From the NCBI GenBank assembly GCA_048883105.1, contig JBHLQY010000041.1, positions 1 through 20,154 of the forward strand: a stretch of 20,154 bases of DNA, in the 5' to 3' direction. How positions within the stretch are numbered: position 1 is the stretch's first letter; each line of letters begins with the position of its first letter. Under the pieces are notes generated by a model. It worked only from the letters and a program-made list of their open reading frames with translations, made no database searches and was not told where the DNA came from. Made by a program: the position numbers and the translations under genes. This DNA is from LW40-45 sp048883105. GTDB taxonomy: Archaea; Asgardarchaeota; Lokiarchaeia; Sigyniarchaeales; SOKP01. Of the stretch, positions 1 to 6,782 are shown one piece after another.

Positions 1-64
1 GAATCTCAAGTTTAGTCTAATTCTATTTCTAAACCGTAAAAAGGTATTGCTAAACTACATTAAA

Positions 65-292
65 TTATTCATAAGAGAGAAGATAGGTATATTTTACGAG
101 ATCAAATTTTTCAATTTTAATTAAATTTTGATCAATATCCTTTTCTGGGGACACACATGGCATTTTAATTACAATTTTAAAATCGTCTATGTATAAATTA
201 TTGTAAAATATCTTTCTATCTTTATCAAAATCTATAAATTTGCTTGTTGTAAAGACCTCACTATCTGTTGTTGGTGATAACAAAACGGGCAC
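65..292 (-). CDS. Small hypothetical protein, doubtful
   Basis: This is an open frame of 75 codons on the reverse strand, starting with GTG and ending with TAA. The product is rich in Lys, Asp, Ile and Phe, has no predicted membrane segment and no motif I recognise. The sequence GAGGTG covers the GTG itself and sits six bases before an in-frame TTG (fourth codon), so translation from that TTG is also possible. The composition (DKDRK, SPEKDIDQ) looks protein-like rather than like an antisense shadow, and no gene lies opposite. It could equally be a chance frame in AT-rich DNA. No function is assigned. Confidence 0.3.
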   Translation of the reverse strand: MPVLLSPTTDSEVFTTSKFIDFDKDRKIFYNNLYIDDFKIVIKMPCVSPEKDIDQNLIKIEKFDLVKYTYLLSYE

Positions 293-702
293 CTCGCACT
301 TTCATATTAAACTATATAACTCTAAGCTTTTAAATAAATCCCTTATCTATTATAAGTTATGTTTATTGCCGACAAGTATATGAGAGATGGGTAATATCCT
401 CCCAATTCCATTTATAAATTACTGTGCCAAAATAAAATAATAAATAACCTATTTATATCTTTCGATCTTCTATTTAAACGACAATGCTCACCGTCTAACA
501 AGAAATCATTCGAGTAATTCTAGAAAAAGCCGTTAAGATTATCAAACCTTAAGTTTAAAAACAGAGTTGCAGGAAATACTTTCGGAACACCTTAGAAAAA
601 ATTAAAAATCTAGTATAAAATAAATAATTTTTAATGATAAATACAATATTAATATTAATTATTTTGTAAAGATTTAAGAAATAATTTCCTAAAGGATAAC
701 CT
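293..702. other. Intergenic region upstream of pyruvate kinase
   Basis: These roughly 410 bases of AT-rich DNA carry no convincing gene. I looked for tRNA-like cloverleafs, C/D box motifs and strong hairpins and saw none. The right end holds the putative promoter and ribosome binding site of the pyruvate kinase gene. A reverse-strand frame at 555-761 overlaps the start of pyruvate kinase and its promoter, is low in complexity, and is treated as a shadow. Confidence 0.5.
608..621 (+). promoter_or_regulatory. Putative archaeal TATA promoter of pyruvate kinase
   Basis: A TATA-like octamer (TATAAAAT, 614-621) lies about 85 bases before the ATG. A transcript starting about 25 bases downstream would have a leader of roughly 55-60 bases. 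The surroundings are so AT-rich that other TATA-like strings exist, so this is only the best candidate. The weak ribosome binding site AAAGG (692-696) sits six bases before the ATG. Confidence 0.25.
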
Positions 703-2184
703 ATGAGCAATATTGAATTTAAGAGACTGATAAGAGAAAATACAGTTAAAATAGTCTCCACACTTGGACCTGCTTCAAGTTCTAAGCAAATGCTTAGAAA
801 GCTAATTAATGCTGGTGTAGATGTGTTTCGTTTAAATTTTTCACATGGAACTCACGATGAAAAACGAGAATTAGTAAAAAGAATAAGAGAAGTAGATGAT
901 TACGTGGGTATTTTATCTGATATTCAAGGTCCTAAGATAAGGGTTGGAAATTTTAAAGAAGATAAGGCATATAATCTAAATGTTGGGCAAGATGTTAAAA
1001 TTTTTGAAAAAACGATGTTAGGTGATCAAGATCAATTTTCAGTTCCTTTACCTGGGTTCCTAAATTCAATGAATAAAGGAGATGTATTTTTCATCAATGA
1101 TGGAATTATAAAAGTTCAAATTAAAGGAAAAGAGAAAGACCACTATATAGGAGAAGTTTTAGCTGGAGGCCTAATAAGTAATAGAAAAGGAGTTAATATC
1201 CCTTATGGAGAATTAAAGCAGAGAGTCCCTACTGAAAAAGATATAAAGGATCTAGAACTTATAGCTGAATTGGACACAGAATATTGTGCGATATCATTTG
1301 TTTCAACACCAGAAGATGTACTTCATGTTAAAAAATTGCTTGAAAATTATGGGAATAGGAAAATAAAACTTATTTCTAAAATCGAGCGCCCTATAGCATT
1401 GGAATATTTTGATAGTATTCTAGATGTTTCTGATGGTATTATGGTAGCCAGGGGCGATTTAGGAGTAGAAATTGATCCCGATCAAGTGCCCTTATGGCAG
1501 AAAGAAATGATTAAAAAAAGTAATAGAGAAGGTAAACCTATTATAGTTGCAACCCAAATGCTTGAATCTATGATAAATGCACCTATTCCAACGCGAGCTG
1601 AAGTTAATGATGTATTTAATGCCGTAATAGATGGAACAGATGCTGTTATGCTTTCTGCTGAGACTGCAGTAGGCAAATATCCCACAGATGCAGTTCAATA
1701 TATGAATAAAATAGCATTTACTGCAAAAGAAAAAATGCCAGCAAGGATTCCTGATGAGTATGACTCTGATAGATTGACTCATACCCAAGTAATTGGACAT
1801 GCAATTCACGCGTTAGCATCAGAAATGGAAGAGCTAAATTTTAGAGGAAAAATATTAGTTATTACACGTGGGGGAATTGGCGCAAGGATGATATCTAAAT
1901 ATAGACCTCCATTACCCATCATAGCAATTACACCTCATAAAAGAACTGCAAGAGAGTTAAATTTACTCTGGGGCGTACAACCTGTTCATATAGACAAAGT
2001 TGATTTTTACAAACTAGATGCTGAAGATATTATTGAGAAATCAGTTCAATTAGCTGTTGAAAAAGGTGCTCTTGATGAAAATGAACATGTCATTATTTTA
2101 GTCGTTTCTAGGAAATTTGAGAGGAGAGGGAATCTCATAGGATTTTATTATGTGGGAGAAATTTTAGAGAGAGCCTCCCAATAA
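703..2184 (+). CDS. pyk: Pyruvate kinase, potassium-independent type
   Basis: Pyruvate kinase transfers the phosphoryl group of phosphoenolpyruvate to ADP, the last ATP-forming step of glycolysis, in the cytosol. The 493-residue product has the full family architecture. The N-terminal strand carries TLGPAS (20-25) and the substrate motif RLNFSHG (43-49). The B domain spans roughly 80-175. The signature ISKIERP (224-230) contains catalytic Lys226, and MVARGDLGVE (247-256) holds the metal-binding Glu/Asp residues. TQMLESM (284-290) and the MLSAETAVGKYP stretch (316-327) follow, then a C-terminal domain from about 350. Motif IQGPKIR (74-80) has Gln75 and Lys78 where potassium-dependent enzymes have Lys and Glu, the pattern of potassium-independent pyruvate kinases. 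No allosteric site is evident. The gene appears to stand alone. The ATG is supported by AAAGG six bases upstream and by alignment of the N-terminus to the family. Confidence 0.97.
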   Translation: MSNIEFKRLIRENTVKIVSTLGPASSSKQMLRKLINAGVDVFRLNFSHGTHDEKRELVKRIREVDDYVGILSDIQGPKIRVGNFKEDKAYNLNVGQDVKIFEKTMLGDQDQFSVPLPGFLNSMNKGDVFFINDGIIKVQIKGKEKDHYIGEVLAGGLISNRKGVNIPYGELKQRVPTEKDIKDLELIAELDTEYCAISFVSTPEDVLHVKKLLENYGNRKIKLISKIERPIALEYFDSILDVSDGIMVARGDLGVEIDPDQVPLWQKEMIKKSNREGKPIIVATQMLESMINAPIPTRAEVNDVFNAVIDGTDAVMLSAETAVGKYPTDAVQYMNKIAFTAKEKMPARIPDEYDSDRLTHTQVIGHAIHALASEMEELNFRGKILVITRGGIGARMISKYRPPLPIIAITPHKRTARELNLLWGVQPVHIDKVDFYKLDAEDIIEKSVQLAVEKGALDENEHVIILVVSRKFERRGNLIGFYYVGEILERASQ

Positions 2185-2329
2185 TATCCACAATTTCTTT
2201 ATCTCAAAACCTCTTTATTAGATTTTATTATTTGATAATATTAGGAAATATCAATTTTATAAATAAAGAAACCGAATTAATTAATATTGTAATTATTTAA
2301 TATTTTTAAAAAATAAAATTGATCAAGAA

Positions 2330-3673
2330 ATGGAATCAGAAGGAAAATCTTCGACGAGAAAATTTTTAGTTTATGGAAGCCCTAGATTAAGCGCCGGAAT
2401 CGTTTTAGATATTATAGATTTCGGGATCTTCTTTCTTTATATTACAGCATATGGACTTCATCCATTATTGCAAGGTGTCGCCATGGCAGTTGGTAAACTA
2501 AGCATAGCAGCAGGGCAATTTCTAATGGGATGGCTATCTGATAGTACAAAAACCAAATATGGACGGAGAAAGCCTTTCATAATATTCTATGCACCATTAA
2601 CAGGAGTAGCTTTTATATGTGTACTCTTACCAATGTTATTTCTTCAAAATCCTGGGTATCTTCTTTTGTTCATATGGATTTTAATCTGGGATGGTGTTTT
2701 TCAATTTTCCTATGGTGGTTTAACAACCCCTTATCAATCATGGGTAGCTGAACAATTCGTTGTTAATGAAAGACCTAAAGCTTCTGCTTTTCAGAATCTG
2801 TTTAGTTTTATCGGAGCAGGCATCGGTATAGTATTTACGTTACTTGTGTTTCCGCCTTTAGTTGAGTCATTTCAAATAACCAATACAGTTGACTTGTCAT
2901 TTATAATTATAATATTTGGATTTGCATTGTTATTACTCTCTCTTTTTTATATGTGTGCTTATGTTCTGCCAGTAGAGACAATTGAGGGTGCCCAAATGAG
3001 CTTTATTGAAGATTTGAAGAAAGTATTTAAAGATAGAAATTTCATGAATGTGTGTTGGCTCCAAGCTATTGCTTTTTTGGCAATTGGAATGATAACACCA
3101 ATGGTATTAGGCTTTGCAACAATTGTATTGAAATTAGAAGGTATAACCTTATATCTTGCAGCGGTATGCTTGTTAGTAGGAATTATGGTATTTCTTTTTA
3201 TGTGGAAAAAGTTTATTGATAAGAAAGGCAAAAAATCGACTTTTTCAATTATCCTAATGACTGGCGTCATAGTGTTACCTTTCACTTTAATAGGTCTCTT
3301 GCCGGGTGAAATAAACTTTTTAGTTGCGATAATTTTTGTTTTAGCAATCGCAGCGTTCATGGGAGGTTGGTATTTATTTCCATATATTTGGTTCGCAGAT
3401 TTAGCTGAAGATGCAGAAGTGAAATCGGGAGAAACGGGGAGAAAAGCGGGACTATATGCTGGTTTTCCACAAATATTACTCAATATATTTCAAGCAATTG
3501 CGTTATTTATTACTGGATTTATATTGGGGTTACCTAATGTTCCAGGAAAAGAATTTTCTTGGGGTTATATCCTTTGGGGTCTATGGTGTTCTGGAATTAT
3601 ATTGATTGCTTATCTATTCACGAAAAAATTTATTATATTAGATTTTGACTGGGAGAAAGAGCGGGGCAAATAA
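2330..3673 (+). CDS. GPH-family (MelB/SLC45-like) MFS transporter
   Basis: A 447-residue integral membrane protein with about 12 hydrophobic segments, the usual length for glycoside-pentoside-hexuronide symporters of the major facilitator superfamily. After TM2 it has GWLSDSTKTKYGRRKPF (67-83), the family loop with a GRR(K/R)PF ending as in plant sucrose carriers and SLC45 proteins. Helix 4 carries Asp121, and the following loop has TTPYQSWVAEQF (132-143), matching the MelB position of IPFWSLVP. When the GW of the loop is aligned with MelB, the two cation-site aspartates (Asp55, Asp59) fall on Ile59 and Gln63, so classical sodium or proton coupling through them is unlikely. A sugar or related solute is inferred; the substrate is unknown. 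TGATC (2320-2324), complementary to the extended 16S tail, lies five bases before the ATG. The gene is probably transcribed singly. Confidence 0.88.
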   Translation: MESEGKSSTRKFLVYGSPRLSAGIVLDIIDFGIFFLYITAYGLHPLLQGVAMAVGKLSIAAGQFLMGWLSDSTKTKYGRRKPFIIFYAPLTGVAFICVLLPMLFLQNPGYLLLFIWILIWDGVFQFSYGGLTTPYQSWVAEQFVVNERPKASAFQNLFSFIGAGIGIVFTLLVFPPLVESFQITNTVDLSFIIIIFGFALLLLSLFYMCAYVLPVETIEGAQMSFIEDLKKVFKDRNFMNVCWLQAIAFLAIGMITPMVLGFATIVLKLEGITLYLAAVCLLVGIMVFLFMWKKFIDKKGKKSTFSIILMTGVIVLPFTLIGLLPGEINFLVAIIFVLAIAAFMGGWYLFPYIWFADLAEDAEVKSGETGRKAGLYAGFPQILLNIFQAIALFITGFILGLPNVPGKEFSWGYILWGLWCSGIILIAYLFTKKFIILDFDWEKERGK

Positions 3674-3690
3674 ATCTAAAAAAATATTTT

Positions 3691-3710
3691 ATTATTTTTT
3701 TTTTCATTTT
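3691..3710 (+). terminator. Oligo-T terminator after the transporter gene
   Basis: A run of ten T residues (3695-3704) flanked by further T-rich sequence begins 21 bases after the transporter stop codon. Archaeal RNA polymerase terminates at such tracts without a hairpin. None is seen here, which fits the archaeal type. Confidence 0.6.
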
Positions 3711-3722
3711 TGAAATCGTTAA

Positions 3723-3844
3723 ATTATAAATGCAAAATTTAAAAAATTCATTTTTAGGAGATTATCTATTTGTTATTTTATTGGTTTGTTTATATCTCGG
3801 GAGTTGTAAAATTATTTTTCAAACTAATTAATAATAAAAAATAA
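3723..3844 (+). CDS. Candidate membrane microprotein with promoter and RBS
   Basis: A 24-codon frame (TTG at 3770, TAA at 3842-3844) encodes a strongly hydrophobic peptide with an aromatic N-terminal half and a basic end (FKLINNKK), the look of a single-pass membrane microprotein. It is reported because three signals line up: a TATA-like ATTATAAA (3723-3730), a good ribosome binding site AGGAG (3756-3760), and nine bases of spacing to the TTG. A T-rich stretch follows at about 3860-3880. The feature spans from the TATA-like box to the stop. It lies in an otherwise gene-free spacer. A chance arrangement is quite possible in such AT-rich DNA, and no function is proposed. Confidence 0.25.
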
Positions 3845-3908
3845 TTTTTGACTTCAGATTTTTTAATTTTTATAGTTTTAGAGCTTGAAATCCTTATTTT
3901 TTAACTAT

Positions 3909-3924
3909 CGAAACATTTAAATAT
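3909..3924 (+). promoter_or_regulatory. Putative BRE/TATA promoter of the grpE-dnaK operon
   Basis: CGAAAC followed by ATTTAAATAT resembles a TFB recognition element plus TATA box. Placing transcription start about 25 bases downstream of the box centre gives roughly position 3945, exactly where the ATGATG of a 39-codon frame begins. The operon mRNA would then be leaderless with respect to that frame, and grpE would sit about 115 bases into the transcript. No operator for a heat-shock repressor could be recognised. Confidence 0.4.
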
Positions 3925-3944
3925 GGTAAATCACCTTTTGTAAT

Positions 3945-4064
3945 ATGATGATATGTAAAGAAATGGTTGACAAAGAAAAATTTACTGATAGAAAAATGAG
4001 GTTTTTAATAACTAAAATTCAAAAAACTGATATGATAACAATTAGAAAAATGAGGGAGATGTGA
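3945..4064 (+). CDS. Possible leader ORF overlapping grpE start
   Basis: A 39-codon frame starts at tandem ATG codons (3945, 3948) and ends at TGA 4062-4064. Its last sense codon and stop form ATGTGA, which contains the GTG start of grpE, giving a four-base stop/start overlap typical of translational coupling. The predicted peptide is basic and rich in Met, Lys, Ile and Thr, with no motif I know. Its start coincides with the predicted transcription start, fitting a leaderless mRNA. A frame of this length is not rare by chance in AT-rich DNA, so its reality rests on the promoter and overlap geometry. It could be a regulatory leader peptide or simply the grpE leader RNA. Confidence 0.3.
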   Translation: MMICKEMVDKEKFTDRKMRFLITKIQKTDMITIRKMREM

Positions 4065-4768
4065 AAATTACATTGTTTGAAGATTATTTTGATAAATTTA
4101 TGAATGAAGGTGGTTTTAACAGAGGATCCTTTAACAAAATCTCCATATCAAAAGAAGAATACGATAGACTTCTGGATTTAGCAGAGAAATATGAATTGCT
4201 TGCCACCGAACATAAACAAATCAAGTCAAGGAACGATGCTTTGCTTAAGGAACTTGACGATTTAAAAGAAGATGCTCGGAAATTTAAACAATTAGAAGAA
4301 GAAAAGGAAAAATTCCTTAATTCGCTTCTGAGAGTACAGGCAGATTTCGAAAATTACAAAAAAATGTCTGAGCGTGAGAACCAAAGATACAAATCGTATG
4401 TTAAGGAAAATATTCTCAAAAAATTAGTTCAGCATCACGACGATCTAATAAGGGCATTAAATATGTTGGAGATAATTGAGAATGGAGAATCTATTAAGAA
4501 AGGATTTGAGTTGTTAATAAAAAATTTTGAAAAACTACTTAAGGAAGAGGGCGTGGAAGCGTTGAATTGCGAAGGAGAAAAATTTGATCCATACAAGCAC
4601 GAAGCGCTGATGACAGAAGAACGTAATGATATCCCTGAAAACACAATAATAGAAGAATTAGATAAAGGTTATTATTTAAATAACAAGATTCTAAGACCTG
4701 CAAAGGTCAAAATTTCAAAAAAACCAAAATCAAATTTAGAAAATTTAAAAGAAAAAAAAAATGAATAA
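4061..4768 (+). CDS. grpE: Nucleotide exchange factor GrpE
   Basis: GrpE releases ADP from DnaK and so drives the Hsp70 cycle in the cytosol. The 235-residue protein has a long N-terminal coiled coil (about 31-115, rich in Glu, Lys, Leu), a central helical segment (about 118-165), and the C-terminal beta domain that contacts DnaK. The beta domain carries EKFDPYKHEALM (173-184) and the end motif KGYYLNNKILRPAKVKIS (202-219). It is longer at the N-terminus than the roughly 180-200 residues common in bacteria. The start is uncertain. GTG 4061 has GAGGGAG only two bases upstream, and a TTG at 4073 or ATG at 4100 would also leave the GrpE core intact. It is followed after 28 bases by dnaK, with which it surely forms an operon. 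Confidence 0.95.
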   Translation: MKITLFEDYFDKFMNEGGFNRGSFNKISISKEEYDRLLDLAEKYELLATEHKQIKSRNDALLKELDDLKEDARKFKQLEEEKEKFLNSLLRVQADFENYKKMSERENQRYKSYVKENILKKLVQHHDDLIRALNMLEIIENGESIKKGFELLIKNFEKLLKEEGVEALNCEGEKFDPYKHEALMTEERNDIPENTIIEELDKGYYLNNKILRPAKVKISKKPKSNLENLKEKKNE

Positions 4769-4796
4769 CAAAATTAAAAAAAAGGAGTGAAGAAAA

Positions 4797-6707
4797 ATGG
4801 GAAAAATAATCGGTATTGATTTAGGAACTTCAAACTCAGCAGCTGCAGTATTAATCGGTGGAAAACCTACAATTATTCCAAGTGCTGAAGGGCTTACATT
4901 AGGAGGGAAGGCATTTCCTTCGGTTGTAGCTTTTACAAAAGATGGACAGAGATTAATTGGAGAGCCTGCTAGGAGACAAGCTGTTTCAAATCCAGATCGA
5001 ACTATTACGGCGATTAAGAGGAAAATGGGGACATCTTATAAAGTTACTGTTGAAGGGAAAGATTATACCCCCCAAGAGATTTCTGCTATGATTCTAAGAA
5101 AAATTAAAGAAGATGCTAGTGCATATTTAGGCGAAGAAGTTACTGATGCAATAATCACTGTACCAGCATATTTTAACGATAATCAAAGACAAGCCACTAA
5201 AGACGCAGGAAAAATCGCTGGTTTAAATGTAAGGCGATTAATCAACGAACCAACAGCTGCAGCCGTAGCTTATGGTTTAGATAAGGATGATATTCAATTA
5301 AAAATTGCTGTTTTAGATCTTGGTGGAGGTACTTTTGATGTCACAATAATGGAGATGGCAAATAAAGTTTTTGAAGTGATTTCTACTGCCGGAGACACAC
5401 AATTAGGGGGTACAGATATGGATAAAATCCTTGTTGAATACATAGTTTCAGAATTTCAGAAAGACCAAGGAGTTGATTTAAGAGGTGATTCCATGGCAGT
5501 ACAACGTGTCAGAGAAGCCGCTGAAAAAGCAAAGATAGAATTATCAACTTCAATTACAACAGATATTAACTTGCCTTATATCACAGCAACTAGCGACGGG
5601 CCTAAACATCTTAACATGACTCTCACAAGAGCTAAATTGGAACAATTGATTGAACCTGTATTAAAGAGAATAGATGCCCCTATCCTAAAAGCACTAAGGG
5701 ATGCGGGTATGGCAAGAGGAGGGGTTGATAAGATTATATTAGTTGGCGGACCTACAAGAATGCCTATTGTTCAAAAGAAATTCGAGGATTTATTAGGAAA
5801 AGTTCCTGAACGTAGCATTGATCCAATGGAATGTGTTGCTATTGGCGCTTCAATACAAGGTGGTGTTTTAACTGGTGAAGTCAAAGATTTGCTATTATTA
5901 GATGTCACACCATTGTCATTAGGAGTCGAAACGTTAGGCGGTGTATTTACTAAATTAATCGAAAGAAATACTACAATTCCTACTGCAAAAACGGAGGTTT
6001 TCTCAACAGCTACAGATAATCAACCAGCAGTCGAGATTCACGTATTACAAGGAGAAAGACCAAGAGCAGTTGACAATATAACGCTAGGAAAATTCCATTT
6101 AACTGGAATTCCACCAGCACCAAGAGGAGTACCTCAAATTGAAGTGTCATTTGATATTGACCAAAATGGTATATTAAACGTATCTGCGAAAGATAAAGGA
6201 ACTGGACGAAGTCAGTCAATTACTATTACCGCATCCACAAAGATGGCTGATAATGAGATTGAGCAAAAAGTCCGTGAAGCGGAGATGCATGCTGAAGAAG
6301 ATAGAAGATTTAAGGAGTTAACCGACGCAAAAAATCAAGGTGAAGCTTTGATCTATCAAACTGAAAAATTACTTAAGGAAAATGAAGCTATGATCGGTGA
6401 TTTAAAAGATAAAATTTTACAAAAAATATCAGATCTTAGAGGAGCTATGGAAACTGATGATGCAAGCAGAATAAAAAGTGCTATGGAAGAATTACAACAA
6501 TCCTTACATGAAATTTCAGCTCGAATGTATGGACAACAACAACCTGGACAAGGTGCTTATACTGGAGGCTACCAAGGAGCCCCACCTGGGGGAATGGGCG
6601 ATTCAGCATATACCAATCAAGGCAAAACTCAGGATGAAATCGAAGAGGAAAAATTTCGAAGGGCTACTGGTCAGGACGATAATGTTGTAGATGCAGAGTA
6701 TGAGTAA
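4797..6707 (+). CDS. dnaK: Hsp70 chaperone DnaK
   Basis: DnaK is the ATP-dependent Hsp70 that binds exposed hydrophobic peptide segments, working with DnaJ and GrpE encoded on either side. The 636-residue product has the phosphate-1 motif GIDLGTSNSA (6-15), phosphate-2 motif LDLGGGTFDVT (173-183) and adenosine motif ILVGGPTRMP (314-323). The interdomain linker DLLLLDVTPLSLG (364-376), a substrate-binding beta domain (about 380-490), a helical lid, and a Gly/Gln-rich tail ending VVDAEYE complete it. Between about 75 and 95 it lacks the roughly 24-residue insertion of proteobacterial DnaK, as in Gram-positive and archaeal homologues. The N-terminal stretch GTSNSAAAV...GGKAFPS resembles Thermoplasma-type DnaK as I remember it. 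A strong ribosome binding site AAGGAGTGA lies eight bases before the ATG. Confidence 0.98.
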   Translation: MGKIIGIDLGTSNSAAAVLIGGKPTIIPSAEGLTLGGKAFPSVVAFTKDGQRLIGEPARRQAVSNPDRTITAIKRKMGTSYKVTVEGKDYTPQEISAMILRKIKEDASAYLGEEVTDAIITVPAYFNDNQRQATKDAGKIAGLNVRRLINEPTAAAVAYGLDKDDIQLKIAVLDLGGGTFDVTIMEMANKVFEVISTAGDTQLGGTDMDKILVEYIVSEFQKDQGVDLRGDSMAVQRVREAAEKAKIELSTSITTDINLPYITATSDGPKHLNMTLTRAKLEQLIEPVLKRIDAPILKALRDAGMARGGVDKIILVGGPTRMPIVQKKFEDLLGKVPERSIDPMECVAIGASIQGGVLTGEVKDLLLLDVTPLSLGVETLGGVFTKLIERNTTIPTAKTEVFSTATDNQPAVEIHVLQGERPRAVDNITLGKFHLTGIPPAPRGVPQIEVSFDIDQNGILNVSAKDKGTGRSQSITITASTKMADNEIEQKVREAEMHAEEDRRFKELTDAKNQGEALIYQTEKLLKENEAMIGDLKDKILQKISDLRGAMETDDASRIKSAMEELQQSLHEISARMYGQQQPGQGAYTGGYQGAPPGGMGDSAYTNQGKTQDEIEEEKFRRATGQDDNVVDAEYE

Positions 6708-6713
6708 TTCTAA

Positions 6714-6748
6714 TTTTTTTTTAAATTATTTTATTTTTTTAATTTTTT
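6714..6748 (+). terminator. T-rich terminator-like stretch between dnaK and dnaJ
   Basis: Three T-runs of nine, seven and six bases (6714-6722, 6734-6740, 6743-6748) follow the dnaK stop codon. In archaea this would be expected to cause at least partial termination. It lies inside the presumed operon, 35 bases before dnaJ, so it may lower dnaJ and TFB mRNA relative to dnaK, or dnaJ may have its own start site. Confidence 0.5.
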
Positions 6749-6782
6749 AGAAGTTATGATTAATAAGAAGGGGCTGTAAAAT

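Noticed and set aside
555..761. 68-codon reverse hydrophobic frame before pyruvate kinase
   Set aside because: It overlaps the pyruvate kinase start and promoter; hydrophobicity comes from AT-rich sequence alone.
1492..1809. 105-codon reverse frame inside pyruvate kinase
   Set aside because: Low-complexity Ile/Cys/Phe-rich translation opposite conserved catalytic motifs.
2959..3483. 174-codon reverse frame inside the transporter gene
   Set aside because: Antisense to a well-supported membrane protein gene, with no motif and no ribosome binding site; a shadow of hydrophobic codons.
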